Positions 22,001 to 31,488 of a stretch of 33,925 bases of DNA are shown here, in pieces. The notes beneath the pieces were generated by a model. It was not told the DNA's origin. It made no database searches and was given only the letters and a program-made list of their open reading frames with translations. The translations under genes were made by a program, and so were the position numbers. This stretch comes from Polyrhizophydium stewartii (lineage: Eukaryota > Chytridiomycota > Chytridiomycetes > Rhizophydiales), in the NCBI GenBank assembly GCA_027604665.1, contig JADGIZ010000052.1, positions 1-33,925 of the forward strand, written 5' to 3'. How positions within the stretch are numbered: the first letter of the stretch is position 1; each line of letters starts with the position of its first letter.

Positions 22001-25000
22001 TGCACAACATCCGAGTTGAGCAGTGCTGCAAGCATGTCAAAGAGCGGTCCGATCAGCATCTCAGACTCGGGCATGTTGTCCGCCAGCTGCAGCAGCTCGA
22101 GGAGTGCGACGCCGCCGAGGATAAGTGACTTTTCGGTATCAGTTTGTGACTTGGCGCGCTTTGCTGTCGTGGTTGCGGGATCCTGCCCGAGGAACTGCTG
22201 AATGCGTTCAAGCGTCGGCAGCACAACGCTTCCTGAAATCGGCAGGTGCTTCAACATGGCCTTGATCTTTGGCGCGACAGCGCCGTCGCCGAGAGCAACA
22301 AGGTCAACAAGGGCGGCAAAGATGACCTGCTGCTTGTCGAGATCGATGCCTTCGATCCAGGCGGCAGTGATCTGCTCAAGAGCGGCGACGTTGACTGTGC
22401 GCCAGAGCTCGGCGCGAGCCAGCTCAGCCTCGGACGCGCTTGGGGTTGCGGGCGGGGGTGCAAGCAGCGCGCAGAACGCCTTGGCGTACTTGGCCGTTCG
22501 GAAGAGCTGTGCAACGACTGCGGGCGTGAACAGCCTGGCCAGCAGCGAAAGAAGAGACGCAGTCTTGAATGCAATCTCGTCGTCGGTGCCGCCGAGAGTT
22601 GTGGCAGCAATGGCTGCGGCGGCCGATGCTGCGGCATCTCCTGGCTGGAGCTGCACAAAGAAAGTCGCCGCAGTCTTCTCGAGCAGCGGCAGTAGCGTCT
22701 TGAGCTTGAGCGACGAGTCGACCGATTGCATAAGGGCCAAGAGGCGTGTCTGCGTGTCGATGGAGCCAAAAGCAAGGATGTTGGTGAGCAAGAAGCCAAG
22801 CAGGTCGTCCTGGAACTTGACTTTGCTCGAGTCGGCACGCTGCAGTGCCAGATGCAGATTGGTGGCAATAAAGCCAGCGTCGGCCGAGATCTCCTCTGCC
22901 CACGAGGCGAGCTTGTTTGCAAACGAAGCAGCCGACCTGGGCGTCAGATAGCCGATGAGTGTCGAGTTGGCGCCGTAGAAGCGGTCGTAGCCATGGATGA
23001 CGTTTTGCAAGTGCTTGGCATCGACGGTTGGCAGCTGCTTGAACGCTGCACAAACAGTGTCGAGCGTCGAAAGGGCAGCCAGCCGCACGGATCGGTCTGG
23101 GTCCGCAAGAGCAAGCAGCAGGCTTGGCAGAACGAGCTGGTAGTCCTGCGGCTTGGAGGAGCCCGCGATAAACTTGGCCGCCACGCCAAGCGCAAACACG
23201 CGCAGATGCGGCAGCTCGGACTCTGTCCAGGCGCACATTGCAAACTCGAGGGTGCTTGCAGCGCCGATCGTGCTCAGGAACGTTTCGACAAGCAGCTCGC
23301 GGATGGCCTCGTTGGGCACAGCGAGCACGGTCGAAAAGACGATGATCAGCACGCGGGCGTGCGCCGGGCCTGACGATCCTGCAATGTTGAGCCATGAGCG
23401 GGGCTGCACAAGGCGGCGCGTGATCGCAAGTGCGGCCTTGATGATGGCAAACGTCTGCGCGTCCTTGCCGGACATGACGGTGCGGCGACTTTTGATCACG
23501 TCAACTAGGTTCTGCGCCGGATTGCGGGTCTCTTTGGGGATGTCAAGCAGCTGCTGCAGGAACAGCGGTGCAAGGGTCAAAACATCGTCGTCGAGCTGGG
23601 ACGCCACGGCGACCTCGCGGGCAACAGTGAGCAAGCCGACGAGGCGCGCGCGCGAGAAGACCGAAAAGAGCGCGTTGTTGTACACAAAGGACCGAAAGGC
23701 GGCCGATGCGCGCAGCTGCTTGCTGAGGAGCTCGACACTCGCGGCATTTGTGGCGTTGTGCACTACGTGGGCATCGCGCGCCTCCGTGGCAGCAGGGGCG
23801 GCATCCTGGAGACTTTCGGAAAACAAGGCTGCAAACGCATCCGCCTGCTTGGCATCGACGCCGACGCGCCGCAGCAGAGCGGACGCGTGAGGAGCGACGA
23901 TGCGGGCCGTGACGGTCGACTTTTCGGTGCGCCAGAGCGCGCCAAACAGAACCTCGCGGCAGGACATGGGGCAGTCGGCGCGCGTCAGCAGCGTGCACAG
24001 CACGGCTGCTGCCGCCGCGCGCAGCTTGTTGTCGGTGCGCTTGGCCGCAACGAGGTCGGCAGCAATGTCAGAGAGCTGGTCCGCCGCCACATAGGTCGCC
24101 AAGTTCGGGAACTCCATGGCGGCGAGAGATACGGAGGCGTCCTCGTCCTGCAGCAGCGAGAGCAACGACTCCTGAGCAAGACGCGTGAGGGCAACGCGGT
24201 CCGACTCGGCCAGATCAGACTCCAGCATGCTCTTGAGCTTTCCGACAGCCACGAGGCGGACGCTGCGCTGCGGGTGGTGCAGGCTGAGATACAATGTCGT
24301 ACCCTTGGAGTCGATGCTCTCGAGCATGGTGTCTTTGAAAAACGACGTCGTGAGCTGGTAGAGCACGGCGCGGCGTTTCTTGGACTTCTCCGTGCCATCG
24401 AGGGTGGACTTGAACTGGGCATCGAGCACCGAGTCCAGGATCACAACATTGCTTTCGTACACCTGACGGAGGAGCGAGCCGATGACGGCCGCGCGGGCAG
24501 ACTGCGACTGGAGCACGAGCGGCACATATGCCTGGATGGTCGCCGCAAAAATGCGTTGCAGCGTGCCGGGAGAAAGGAGCCTGGTCGAGACAAGGCTTAC
24601 AAACACCTCGGCCTCGGGATCGACGGCAGGATCGGCAGAGCGAAGATTGTGCGAGCGCAGCAGCGCCTTGAGGAATGGCTCTGCAAAGTCGTCGGCCTGG
24701 TAGGTCGTGGCCACGGTGGAGAGGGTCTTGGTGAGCCCAGGGCACTCGATGAGGCGGCGGTAGACGGACTCGGGTAGAATATCGACGCGAGGCTGGTTCT
24801 GGAAGACGGTGACAAGGCACAGGAGCGTCGAATACAGCGTGGCGGGCGTGACATCCATCGACGCGGCCTCGGCAAGGCCTGCGAGTGCCTCGGGAGCAAA
24901 CTGCGACTTGGTCGACAGGAAAGCAAGCGCCATCTGGCCCGCTGCGCGCAGATCTGGCATCTGAGATCGCAGGGCGTTCACGAGTGCCGGCAAGACGATG

Positions 25001-25771
25001 CGCATGTCAGCGTCCGTGACGGACGCCTTCGTCTCAAAGAACTGGATGAGCACGCAAGCCATGAACGAGAGCAGCGTCGCGTTGGAAATGCCGTCGTTGA
25101 CAGAGCGGTCGACGGCATCAAAGATGAACTTGAGGACCGACGTGTCTTTGATGCAGCGGTCGACAATCAAGCTGCGCTCAAGCTGCACGCTGGTCTTCTG
25201 GACCGAGGTCTTGAGAAAGACCCACATGGACGAGGCCGGAATGGCGAGAATCGCGACAAACTGGGCAAACTGCTTTGTCTCGTGGAAAGGCAGGATGCAC
25301 TCCATGACCGCATCGACGTTGAGCTCGTTGATGCGGAAGCGGCGGATGAGCCATTCGAGCGCCTTGAAGGCAGCCTTGCGCAGAAAGTGCGGCGAGAGCA
25401 TGCGCAGGAACTTTGCGATCAGCGCATCGAGCTTGGCGTTCTCGGCTCGGGTCTGCTCGGACGGCGCGCATCGAACGTCAGCCGTGGAGCAAGCGCAGTG
25501 GGTATGGCGCTGCTCAACCAGCTCCACGCACCAGAAGGCCGCGGTCCTGCTCCTTGAGCGAGTCTGAGAAGAGCGACTCGCCAAACGACGCGAACGCCGG
25601 GTTGACAAGCGCGAGCTCCTGCAGCCCGGCGCGGCCGGCAACCAGGATGGTCTCACGGCCAATGTCTGCGGCCTCGCGCGCATCGAACAGCAGCGATGCC
25701 TTCTGGCGGCCGGATACAGGCGCGCGCGCGCCGGCAATGGCCTGCAGCTGGCGAGCAAGCGTCGACGCCAT
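19049..25771 (-). CDS. UTP10: UTP10/HEATR1-like small-subunit processome protein
   Basis: Utp10 is a nucleolar HEAT-repeat protein of the t-UTP/UtpA complex. It binds nascent pre-rRNA and supports rDNA transcription and 18S rRNA processing. Exons 5' to 3': 25771-25532, 25452-20155, 20080-19951, 19877-19653, 19598-19510, 19443-19206 and 19143-19049. They give 2,104 residues, close to human HEATR1 and longer than yeast Utp10. The N-terminus (MASTLARQLQAIAG, then ASLLFD, GLQELALVNPAFASFGESLFSD) is diagnostic. After the first intron comes FLRKAAFKALEWLIRRFRIN. The middle is a long array of alpha-helical HEAT-like repeats. The C-terminal block (SIAAEDAMISAF, ETIFRPIFLKIVDWA, an acidic DDDEDVE stretch, then QHYLGEPIQQYF at the very end) matches the family's BP28 C-terminal region. 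One exon of 5.3 kb carries most of the protein, and the other introns cluster at the 3' end. Confidence 0.95.
19878..19950 (-). other. UTP10 intron with a C9 tract near its donor
   Basis: A 73-nt intron, GTGCGC to CCGACAG, with nine consecutive C (G at 19935-19943 on the + strand). Splicing joins LRKS to GWTDDNVF in phase 1. Confidence 0.8.
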
Positions 25772-25861
25772 CGGGCTGCGGTCGGTGTCGGTAAAAAAAA
25801 AAAAAAATCGAGAGAAACAAGGAAAAAAAAGAGGAAGGACGTGCGACGTTCATTGGCCGGA
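25772..25861 (-). promoter_or_regulatory. 90-bp intergenic region with an A15 tract upstream of UTP10
   Basis: The short gap between the V-ATPase subunit stop codon and the UTP10 start codon holds an A15 run (25793-25807) and a further A-rich stretch to about 25835. On the transcribed strand this is a long T/pyrimidine tract beginning about 20 bases before the UTP10 ATG. It is the most AT-rich DNA in the window. It could be both the 3' end of the upstream gene and a poly(dA:dT) nucleosome-depleted promoter element. Confidence 0.5.
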
Positions 25862-26825
25862 TCATGGGCACACGCCGGTCGAAGCCTTGGTGTTGAGGAT
25901 CAAGGCAACGATCAGACCGTAGAGACCCTGGCGTGCGGGAGGGCGCACGCGCGCGAGGGCGTCAGCAGCGCGCGATAAATGCACAACGCAGCAGGATGAA
26001 GGTGGAGGGCACTCACAAGCACTTCGGCGAAAATCAGGATCAGGATCATGCCTGCGCTCGTGGGTCAGCAGCGGCAGCTCGCCTGGCATGCGAGTGATGC
26101 AGGCAAGGCACCGACCGACAAACAGGCGCGGCTGCTGGGCAATTCCGCGAACACCGGCGTCGCCGACAACACCAACGGCAAAGCCGGCAGCGAGACCGCT
26201 GAGGCCGACGCTCAGGCCAGCGGCGAGCGAGATGAAGCCCGAGTAGAGCGTCATCTCCTGCTTGACTGAGGACGAAAGAGATTTAGGTGGGGCAGCAGCG
26301 TGAGCACAGATCTAGCCTGCAACACCCTCGCGGTCTACGAAGGCGGTCGCGCAGATCAGGCCGCACTCACGGTTGCTCGAGAGAAGCACGGCCACAATGA
26401 CACCGTAGATGGCAATAATACCGGCCTGTAGCAAGAAGCGCCGTGCGGCAGCAAGTCAGCGGCAGAGGCAGCGCCGACGGCCCGCGCGCGCGGGCAGCGC
26501 ACCATAATAACGGGGATGACGTTCTTCAGCACAAGCTCGGGACGCATCACGCCCATGGCGGCAAGGCCAACGCCCGACTTTGCCGTTCCGTATGCACCGC
26601 CAATGGCTGCGGGCCAACAGACGCACGGACAGGAAGCGCGGCACGTTCGGCGAGCGAGGCGGGGGAGTGGGGCGCGGCAGAGTGGCGGGTCGAGGTGACG
26701 GGAAAGCAGCCAGCGTCAGGGCCATGACAACGCATTTCGCGCGACAACGCGGCCCACCGACCGGTGAAGACGATGGCAGCAGCGCAGCCCATCGAGGCGA
26801 AGAACGGACTGTCAGGCGCACGCAT
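25862..26825 (-). CDS. VMA3: V-ATPase V0 proteolipid subunit c (Vma3-like)
   Basis: This is the membrane ring subunit that carries protons through the vacuolar/endosomal V-ATPase. Exons 5' to 3': 26825-26762, 26606-26503, 26425-26371, 26265-26116, 26051-26017 and 25927-25862, giving 157 residues, the usual length. The protein starts [20 protein letters not shown]. It continues with [59 protein letters not shown] and [17 protein letters not shown], and ends [20 protein letters not shown]. Four membrane helices are expected. The proton-carrying Glu is that of FAEVLGLYG in helix 4, encoded by a 35-nt exon. Every join restores canonical sequence in phase. Fungi also have a close paralogue, subunit c' (Vma11), which cannot be firmly excluded here. 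Same strand as UTP10, 90 bp upstream of it. Confidence 0.94.
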
Positions 26826-27545
26826 GCCCGTCCGCAGATGGGCCGCGCAGGCAGACGAAAGGAGCGGTCGAGCAGCGTTGCGTGAGCGGGCGAGCATCGA
26901 GCAGCAAGGCGGACTTGGCCGAACGTGAAGGAGGCCGGCCGCCGCCGCGTCGCCGCCCACGGCGCGCGCGCGCGCTGGCAAGCGGGCACGCCCGCGCGCA
27001 CGCGCCGCCGAGCGGCCACTGCCGCTGCGGCTGCGCACTATACGCCGCCGCGGCAGGCCCGCACGCACAGGCCGCTGCTGGCGGCGCGACGCGCAGCGGT
27101 GCCGATCGCCGCAAGCCAGGGTCGCCAGAGATTGCGCCGGCGACGGACGTGCCGCTGCGGCGAGCGGCGGGCGGCGGGCGGCGAGCGGCGCGGGACGTGG
27201 CGTGCCGCGGCCTCTGCTGTGCTGCGGCGCAGGCGCGCGCCGGCATGCGCTGAGCGCGCGCGGCGGGCATCGTACCTGTATGACGGGCACGCCTCGGAGA
27301 ACATAGCGGTCGTTGGGTTTGGAGGGTCGGGGGAGGATTCTGTATCGCACGCCTGGCACCAAAGTCGCTGAAATCGCATGACATCGGGCCTGAAGGCGCG
27401 AACGGCTTCGCTGGAAGGAGCCCGCCTGAGTATGTGCGTCCACCAGCTCCATCTCGGCCATTCTGGCGGTCTCCCTGGCTCGCTCGCCCAAGTCCTTATT
27501 GGCGCAGGCTCTCTCTGCGGGACAGACCCATATGAAATATCGTGA
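26826..27545. other. GC-rich divergent intergenic region between the V-ATPase gene and the coiled-coil gene
   Basis: About 720 bp with no gene I can support. The part at 26930-27260 is extremely G+C and CpG rich with alternating GC runs. It could act as a CpG-island-like bidirectional promoter. Nearer the + strand gene, an ATTGG (reverse CCAAT) lies at about 27507. On the - strand, a 62-codon open frame from an ATG at 27461 to a GTACGA splice-like site at 27275 looks mildly coding, but I cannot connect it to any gene. No TATA box is obvious. Confidence 0.4.
27157..27191. repeat. Five tandem copies of a GCGGCGR-type heptamer
   Basis: Consecutive 7-bp units GCGGCGA, GCGGCGG, GCGGCGG, GCGGCGA and GCGGCGC lie in the GC-rich divergent intergenic region. 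Confidence 0.75.
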
Positions 27546-27584
27546 GGCAAACCCCCACATTCAGCCGCGTTTTGGGGGTTTGCC
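27546..27584 (+). promoter_or_regulatory. Perfect 12-bp inverted repeat directly before the start codon of the coiled-coil gene
   Basis: The arms are GGCAAACCCCCA (27546-27557) and TGGGGGTTTGCC (27573-27584). They are perfect reverse complements separated by a 15-base loop. The right arm ends three bases before the ATG at 27588. As RNA it would form a strong hairpin in the 5' leader; as DNA it could be a palindromic factor-binding site. Confidence 0.8.
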
Positions 27585-27587
27585 GCA

Positions 27588-29243
27588 ATGGCGCAGACAC
27601 GAAGACGCGCGGCGCATGCTGCAGGAGGGCGTTGCGATGAGCCAGTGCATCCCTCGCTGCAGCGACTGATGGAGCTACACGTGCCCACGGCGACTCTCGC
27701 GGCTGCAGACATACTCGCGCAGCAGAACGGCGCATCCGGAGCATTTGCCGACCCATCGAGCGCAAAAGCAGGGCCTGGCGGTCCCGCAACGGCTGGTCCG
27801 GCCGCTGGTGCTGCGGCGGCCACGAGCTCTGCGGCAGATCAGCCCGAACGGATCGAGCCCCATGTCTTGCCGCCGGAGCTGCGCGCAAGAATGGCTCGTG
27901 CCACACCACCTCCGTCTATCGCGATCCGGAACGCGCGGCCCAGAGTACCGCTCACAAACGAATATTCGTTTCTCGGCCCGATCAAAGGTGCGAAAGCAAG
28001 CTACTTTCGGATCCGCACGGACTTTTCACGCTCGCTGTTCGAGAGGGTCTTTTGCGGGGGCGACCAGATGCACCTGGAGCACGGCCGTTTGACAATTCCT
28101 GAGCTCAGCCAATCGATGCAACAGGTGAATCGGGGTACCAAACACAACTCAATGATCCTGGCGAGCTTACTTGCTTACGCCTTTGGACTGATAGTTTCGC
28201 GAGCGTTTTGGCGGAGCAAGCGACCTGCTGTCGCAAGAGCGCGTGAAGGAGCTGCATCACTGCTTCTGCCGCGCCATCTCAAACTTTCGCACCTTTGCCA
28301 CGCTCATGTCTGAAATCCAAGTAGGTGGCACTGCGATGGCCGCGCAAGATGGATTGCCAGCCAATATCCATGTCTCCAGAACGAATACGCACTTGTGATC
28401 AAAGCCATCGGCAACATACTCGACGAAAAGGCGTTTCTGCGTTCCAAGATAAACAAGCTCATGGTCGAGCACGCAACTAGGGACGCGCTCGAAACCGAGA
28501 GGGCACGCATTGTAGATCTTGTTGCTGCGTGGGATGTCGCCAGCAGGTGGAAAAGGCTGTACGTCCAAGCGCATGATGCTCTCGCCCCGTATTGCAGGGC
28601 TAATCCCACCTAAAGGATTGAGCTCCAAACTACCAAAGAAGAGCTTGCGTTTGTATCGCGCGTTGGCGACCTGTTTCCTCTCGAGCTATCCAAGAAGCAG
28701 CCTGAGAAGCGCCGCAAGGACCTTCAGTATTTGGGTCGCTGGCACTTTGTCAAGGACTGGGTGGAGGAGCGTGCGCAGACCTGCCCAGTCCTCATGCAGC
28801 TCTCTGAGAAGCTCAAGCAAAATGTCTGTGCTGATGCGCGACTTGGCACAGTCCTTCCCGCCGAATGCTGATAAATGCGGGTAGCCGGCGGTATATAAGC
28901 GACTGTTTCCAGAGGACGAGGGCATTGGTGCGCACGAGTACGATGCGCCAGAAGTGCGCAAACTCAAGGTATGTGCAGGTCAGCGTGTGTGTATGCCCCC
29001 GCCCCCCAAAAATACTGAAGCGGGACATCACTCCAGCATCACGTTGAAGAGCAGCGACGCATTTCAAGAAACTATGCAAAAGAGCTCGCTGCTGTCAACG
29101 AGAAGTACCGCGTGCTTTACGCGCAAATCAACAACGTTGACGAGCGCATCAAGGAAGTATCTGAGCTTCTTTCTACCCGCTTTGGTGCCGTCAGGACTGT
29201 TGACTCGGACGAGCCGAACGATCGCGAAAGCGCTGTGCAGTAA
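27588..29243 (+). CDS. Coiled-coil protein of unknown function
   Basis: I do not recognise this family. Exons are 27588-28124, 28195-28320, 28380-28546, 28616-28823, 28885-28968 and 29037-29243, giving 442 residues. All introns are 59-70 nt and keep phase. The intron 28824-28884 is the least certain: donors at 28824 or about 28850 and acceptors at 28884 or about 28899 would all keep frame. The first 100 residues are Ala/Pro/Gly-rich and probably disordered. A mixed alpha/beta-looking block follows (NEYSFLGPIKGAKASYFRI, SLFERVFCGG), then long charged helices (SDLLSQERVKELHHCFCRAI, DEKAFLRSKINKLMVEH, LQTTKEELAFVSRVGDLF, SRNYAKELAAVNEKYRVLY) with heptad-like spacing to the end. The layout resembles structural or tethering subunits of multiprotein complexes, but I cannot name one. 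It is convergent with the Rab escort gene (76 bp between stop codons). Confidence 0.75.
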
Positions 29244-29319
29244 AGATGCAGCCGATTCGCATAAAAGACACCCGCCACCATAAGCCAACTTGCTAAACAA
29301 TTGTCGGTCTGTATACGAC
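29244..29319. other. 76-bp spacer between convergent stop codons
   Basis: Short tail-to-tail gap between the coiled-coil gene and the Rab escort gene, more AT-rich than the surrounding exons. Both 3' UTRs must sit here or overlap. Confidence 0.65.
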
Positions 29320-31339
29320 TCATTCATCTTCGGGAGGCTGCGCCTCTTCGGGGTAGAAAATGGCGCCAGGGCAAATGCGCTCAAAGAGGCGACGTGCCTC
29401 TGCAACATGGTCCTCGAGAACAATCTGGCCAGAGGGGCTGCTGCAGACAGCAATGCGCTTGTCCATAAACGCATCCTCTGTTTCGGGCTTGATGTGCTTG
29501 ATCTGGTACACGGCGTCAAGCCACACCGAAGCTGCTGAGCGCAAAGCCAGTCAGTGTTGGAGGCTCTGCGGCTGGCAGCGTCTGAAAGCACGTACCACTC
29601 TGCAATCGAGCCTGGTGCGCATGCAGAGAAATCAAGGCGTCCTTGAGATCCTGCTTTGTTGACTTTGAGGAGTGCGAGATAATCGACACGGTGTCTGGCG
29701 TGTATGGAAGGGAGTGGCAAATCGACTTTAGCCAGTAACCAGCAAAGGTCGCCAGAGTTCGGCAAACTCACAGAGACCCTCGGGACATGTGCAAGTGTCT
29801 GCGCTGAGCTGAATTGCAAAGACGCCGTTTTCGCGAGCGCCCTCCTGCGGCGGCAGCGCGGCCATGCTCAGCTCCGTCGTGCCGAGCACCGGTGCATTGC
29901 TGATGATAGTTGCGCGCCACAGCGCAGTTTCGACGAGTTTGACGGGAACAGGCAGCTTGGCCGCGTGTTCGGCTCCGACGACCAAGCTGTCGGCAACAAA
30001 TGTCTGGTCCTGGCCTTTGATGCAGACGCCTTCATCGGTGCTCTCGATCGAATCGGGTTGAAATCCGAGGATGTATAGGCCGCCAAACACAGCGCAGTAT
30101 CTGCTGGGGGATGAGCTGCCAAAGCCGTGGCAGCGCGAGCAAGTCGACGCAGGAGCTTACCGCGAGAAGGCCTGGCAGAGCTCGCTGCCCGTGCCGTACA
30201 TGCCGACAAGAAAGGCGCGCTTTCCGTACCGTCCCAACGAGTTGAGATGGCGATGAGTGCGTTCAAGCCCATCTGCCGTTGTGATGGTCGCAGCTTCGTC
30301 CGCATCGCCAACGAGGGCGATGGCATGCATAATCACGGCAGACATCTTTGGATCCAGGCCTTGGCCGGCGAGGAACTCGCAGAAGGGGCGGTTGGCGTGT
30401 TCTGCACGGCCTCGGTGAGTTGCAGGCGCCGGCAGTGTGCCATGCAACTGCGAGCTCACCCTGCCAGGCATGCTCATTGTCAAGGTAGTTGAGCGCCATT
30501 GTGAGGAACTTCATCAGCCGGCGCTTGGCGAGCAGGTCCTTGGTCTTGCTGACGAAAATATCGTCCTTGCCCGACGGAACCTGGAGGGGGCAGGGTTAGT
30601 GCCGATGTGCTGGTGCACAAATGAATCTGTGAGGCGAGCGCAACAGCCCATGGGCAGACCTTTTCCATTTCTTGGTCCCACTCAAAGAACATGTCGTTGA
30701 GAAGCTTGAACTCGAGATAAGGCCCGACGCGGGAGGAGACAAGCAGGTCGACAATCGGGCCGCGCGAGTACAGCACAGCCGGCACGAGCTCGAGGTTGAA
30801 GTGACGGGCCCTGGCGATGAGCGAGGCGACGAAGCGGGCCTCGCGCAGCCGCTCTGGGCTTTCGGGCACCGCATCGCCGCAGAGGCGTGCGACCCACTCG
30901 GCGGCATCTGGGGCGGCCGCAAGCTGCGCGGCGAGTGCCTCGCTGTCGCCGTCGGCTCCGAGGACTGGCTGCTCGTCCGAGGCCGACTGCGGGGCCGAAG
31001 ACGACACGCCGATCTCTGCCGGGCAGGGTAGGGAGCGGTCAGCAGGACGCAGGCGCAGGCGCGGAATAGGCACAGCGCACCGGAGTCGGGCAGCGCGGCG
31101 ACTGCGGCGAGGAAGTCTGCCGCGTGGCGGGCAGCGAGCTGGGCGCCGTAGTGGTCGAGGGTGTCGAGATGGAGCACTCGCTTGCCGGCGCGGGCAAGGG
31201 CGCTGGGGTGCGGCGTCAGCGCGGCAAGCGGCAAGCGGCAAGCGGCATCGGGTGGGCGAGCGGACGCGTACCCGGCGAGGATGCACTCGGTCAGGCCTGT
31301 GCCGAGGATCGCGACGTCGAAGCTCTCTGGTGCAGCCAT
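29320..31339 (-). CDS. MRS6: Rab escort protein (REP/Mrs6), component A of Rab geranylgeranyltransferase
   Basis: REP binds newly made Rab/Ypt GTPases in the cytosol, presents them to geranylgeranyltransferase II, and delivers them to membranes. Exons 5' to 3': 31339-31272, 31202-31081, 31015-30660, 30580-30460, 30401-30161, 30100-29772, 29694-29596 and 29531-29320, giving 515 residues. The N-terminus has the GDI/REP dinucleotide-fold signature ([18 protein letters not shown], then AGKRVLHLD). REP-type rather than GDI-type features are [29 protein letters not shown] where REP has [25 protein letters not shown] and [10 protein letters not shown]. The acceptor at 29695 was chosen because it restores a readable [17 protein letters not shown] segment; an acceptor 25 bases earlier gives a poorer frame. 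The protein is shorter than yeast Mrs6. It diverges from the tyrosine aminotransferase gene. Confidence 0.92.
31221..31246. repeat. Tandem GCGGCAA heptamers in the first intron of the Rab escort gene
   Basis: Three complete GCGGCAA copies plus a partial fourth (GCCGCTT on the gene strand) lie inside intron 31271-31203, between donor GTACGC and branch motif GCTGAC. Confidence 0.8.
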
Positions 31340-31488
31340 GGCGGGCGGGCACGTTGCGAGCAGTCGGCGTCAGCCGTGGTCGACGATGCGCCGTGGAAGC
31401 GACGCGGAACGGTCGGCGAAGAACCGCGGAAGCGACGCGGAACGATCGGACGAGGCAGCGACAAGCACACTCACACGCACCCATTCAC
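31340..31488. promoter_or_regulatory. 149-bp divergent promoter with a 26-bp imperfect direct repeat
   Basis: The two copies, at 31391-31416 and 31424-31449, match at 24 of 26 positions with a 7-bp spacer (33-bp period). The shared core is GGAAGCGACGCGGAACG. They lie 40-100 bp upstream of the tyrosine aminotransferase start and 50-110 bp upstream of the Rab escort start, so a paired transcription-factor site is plausible. No TATA box is seen. Confidence 0.65.

Noticed and set aside
23758..24777. 339-codon open frame on the + strand inside UTP10
   Set aside because: It is antisense to the 5.3-kb UTP10 exon, Arg/Glu/Leu-rich by codon mirroring, and has no domain or splice support.
26547..27560. 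337-codon open frame on the - strand covering the V-ATPase 5' exons and the intergenic DNA
   Set aside because: It runs through V-ATPase exon 1 and its intron in the wrong frame for most of its length and is dominated by Ala/Arg/Pro from GC-rich sequence. Only the first 62 codons are kept as a weak finding.
28891..28898. TATATAAG as a TATA box
   Set aside because: It lies inside the coding part or splice-acceptor region of the coiled-coil gene, and no gene starts just downstream.
29721..29771. Short 51-nt intron in the Rab escort gene ending at the GCTAAAG acceptor
   Set aside because: With a phase-1 donor it forces a frame with poor family fit. The acceptor at 29695 restores a natural sequence through to the last exon.
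29320..31339. Rab GDP-dissociation inhibitor (GDI)
   Set aside because: The N-terminal signature is shared, but the [20 protein letters not shown] and LGRYGK segments follow the Rab escort protein pattern.
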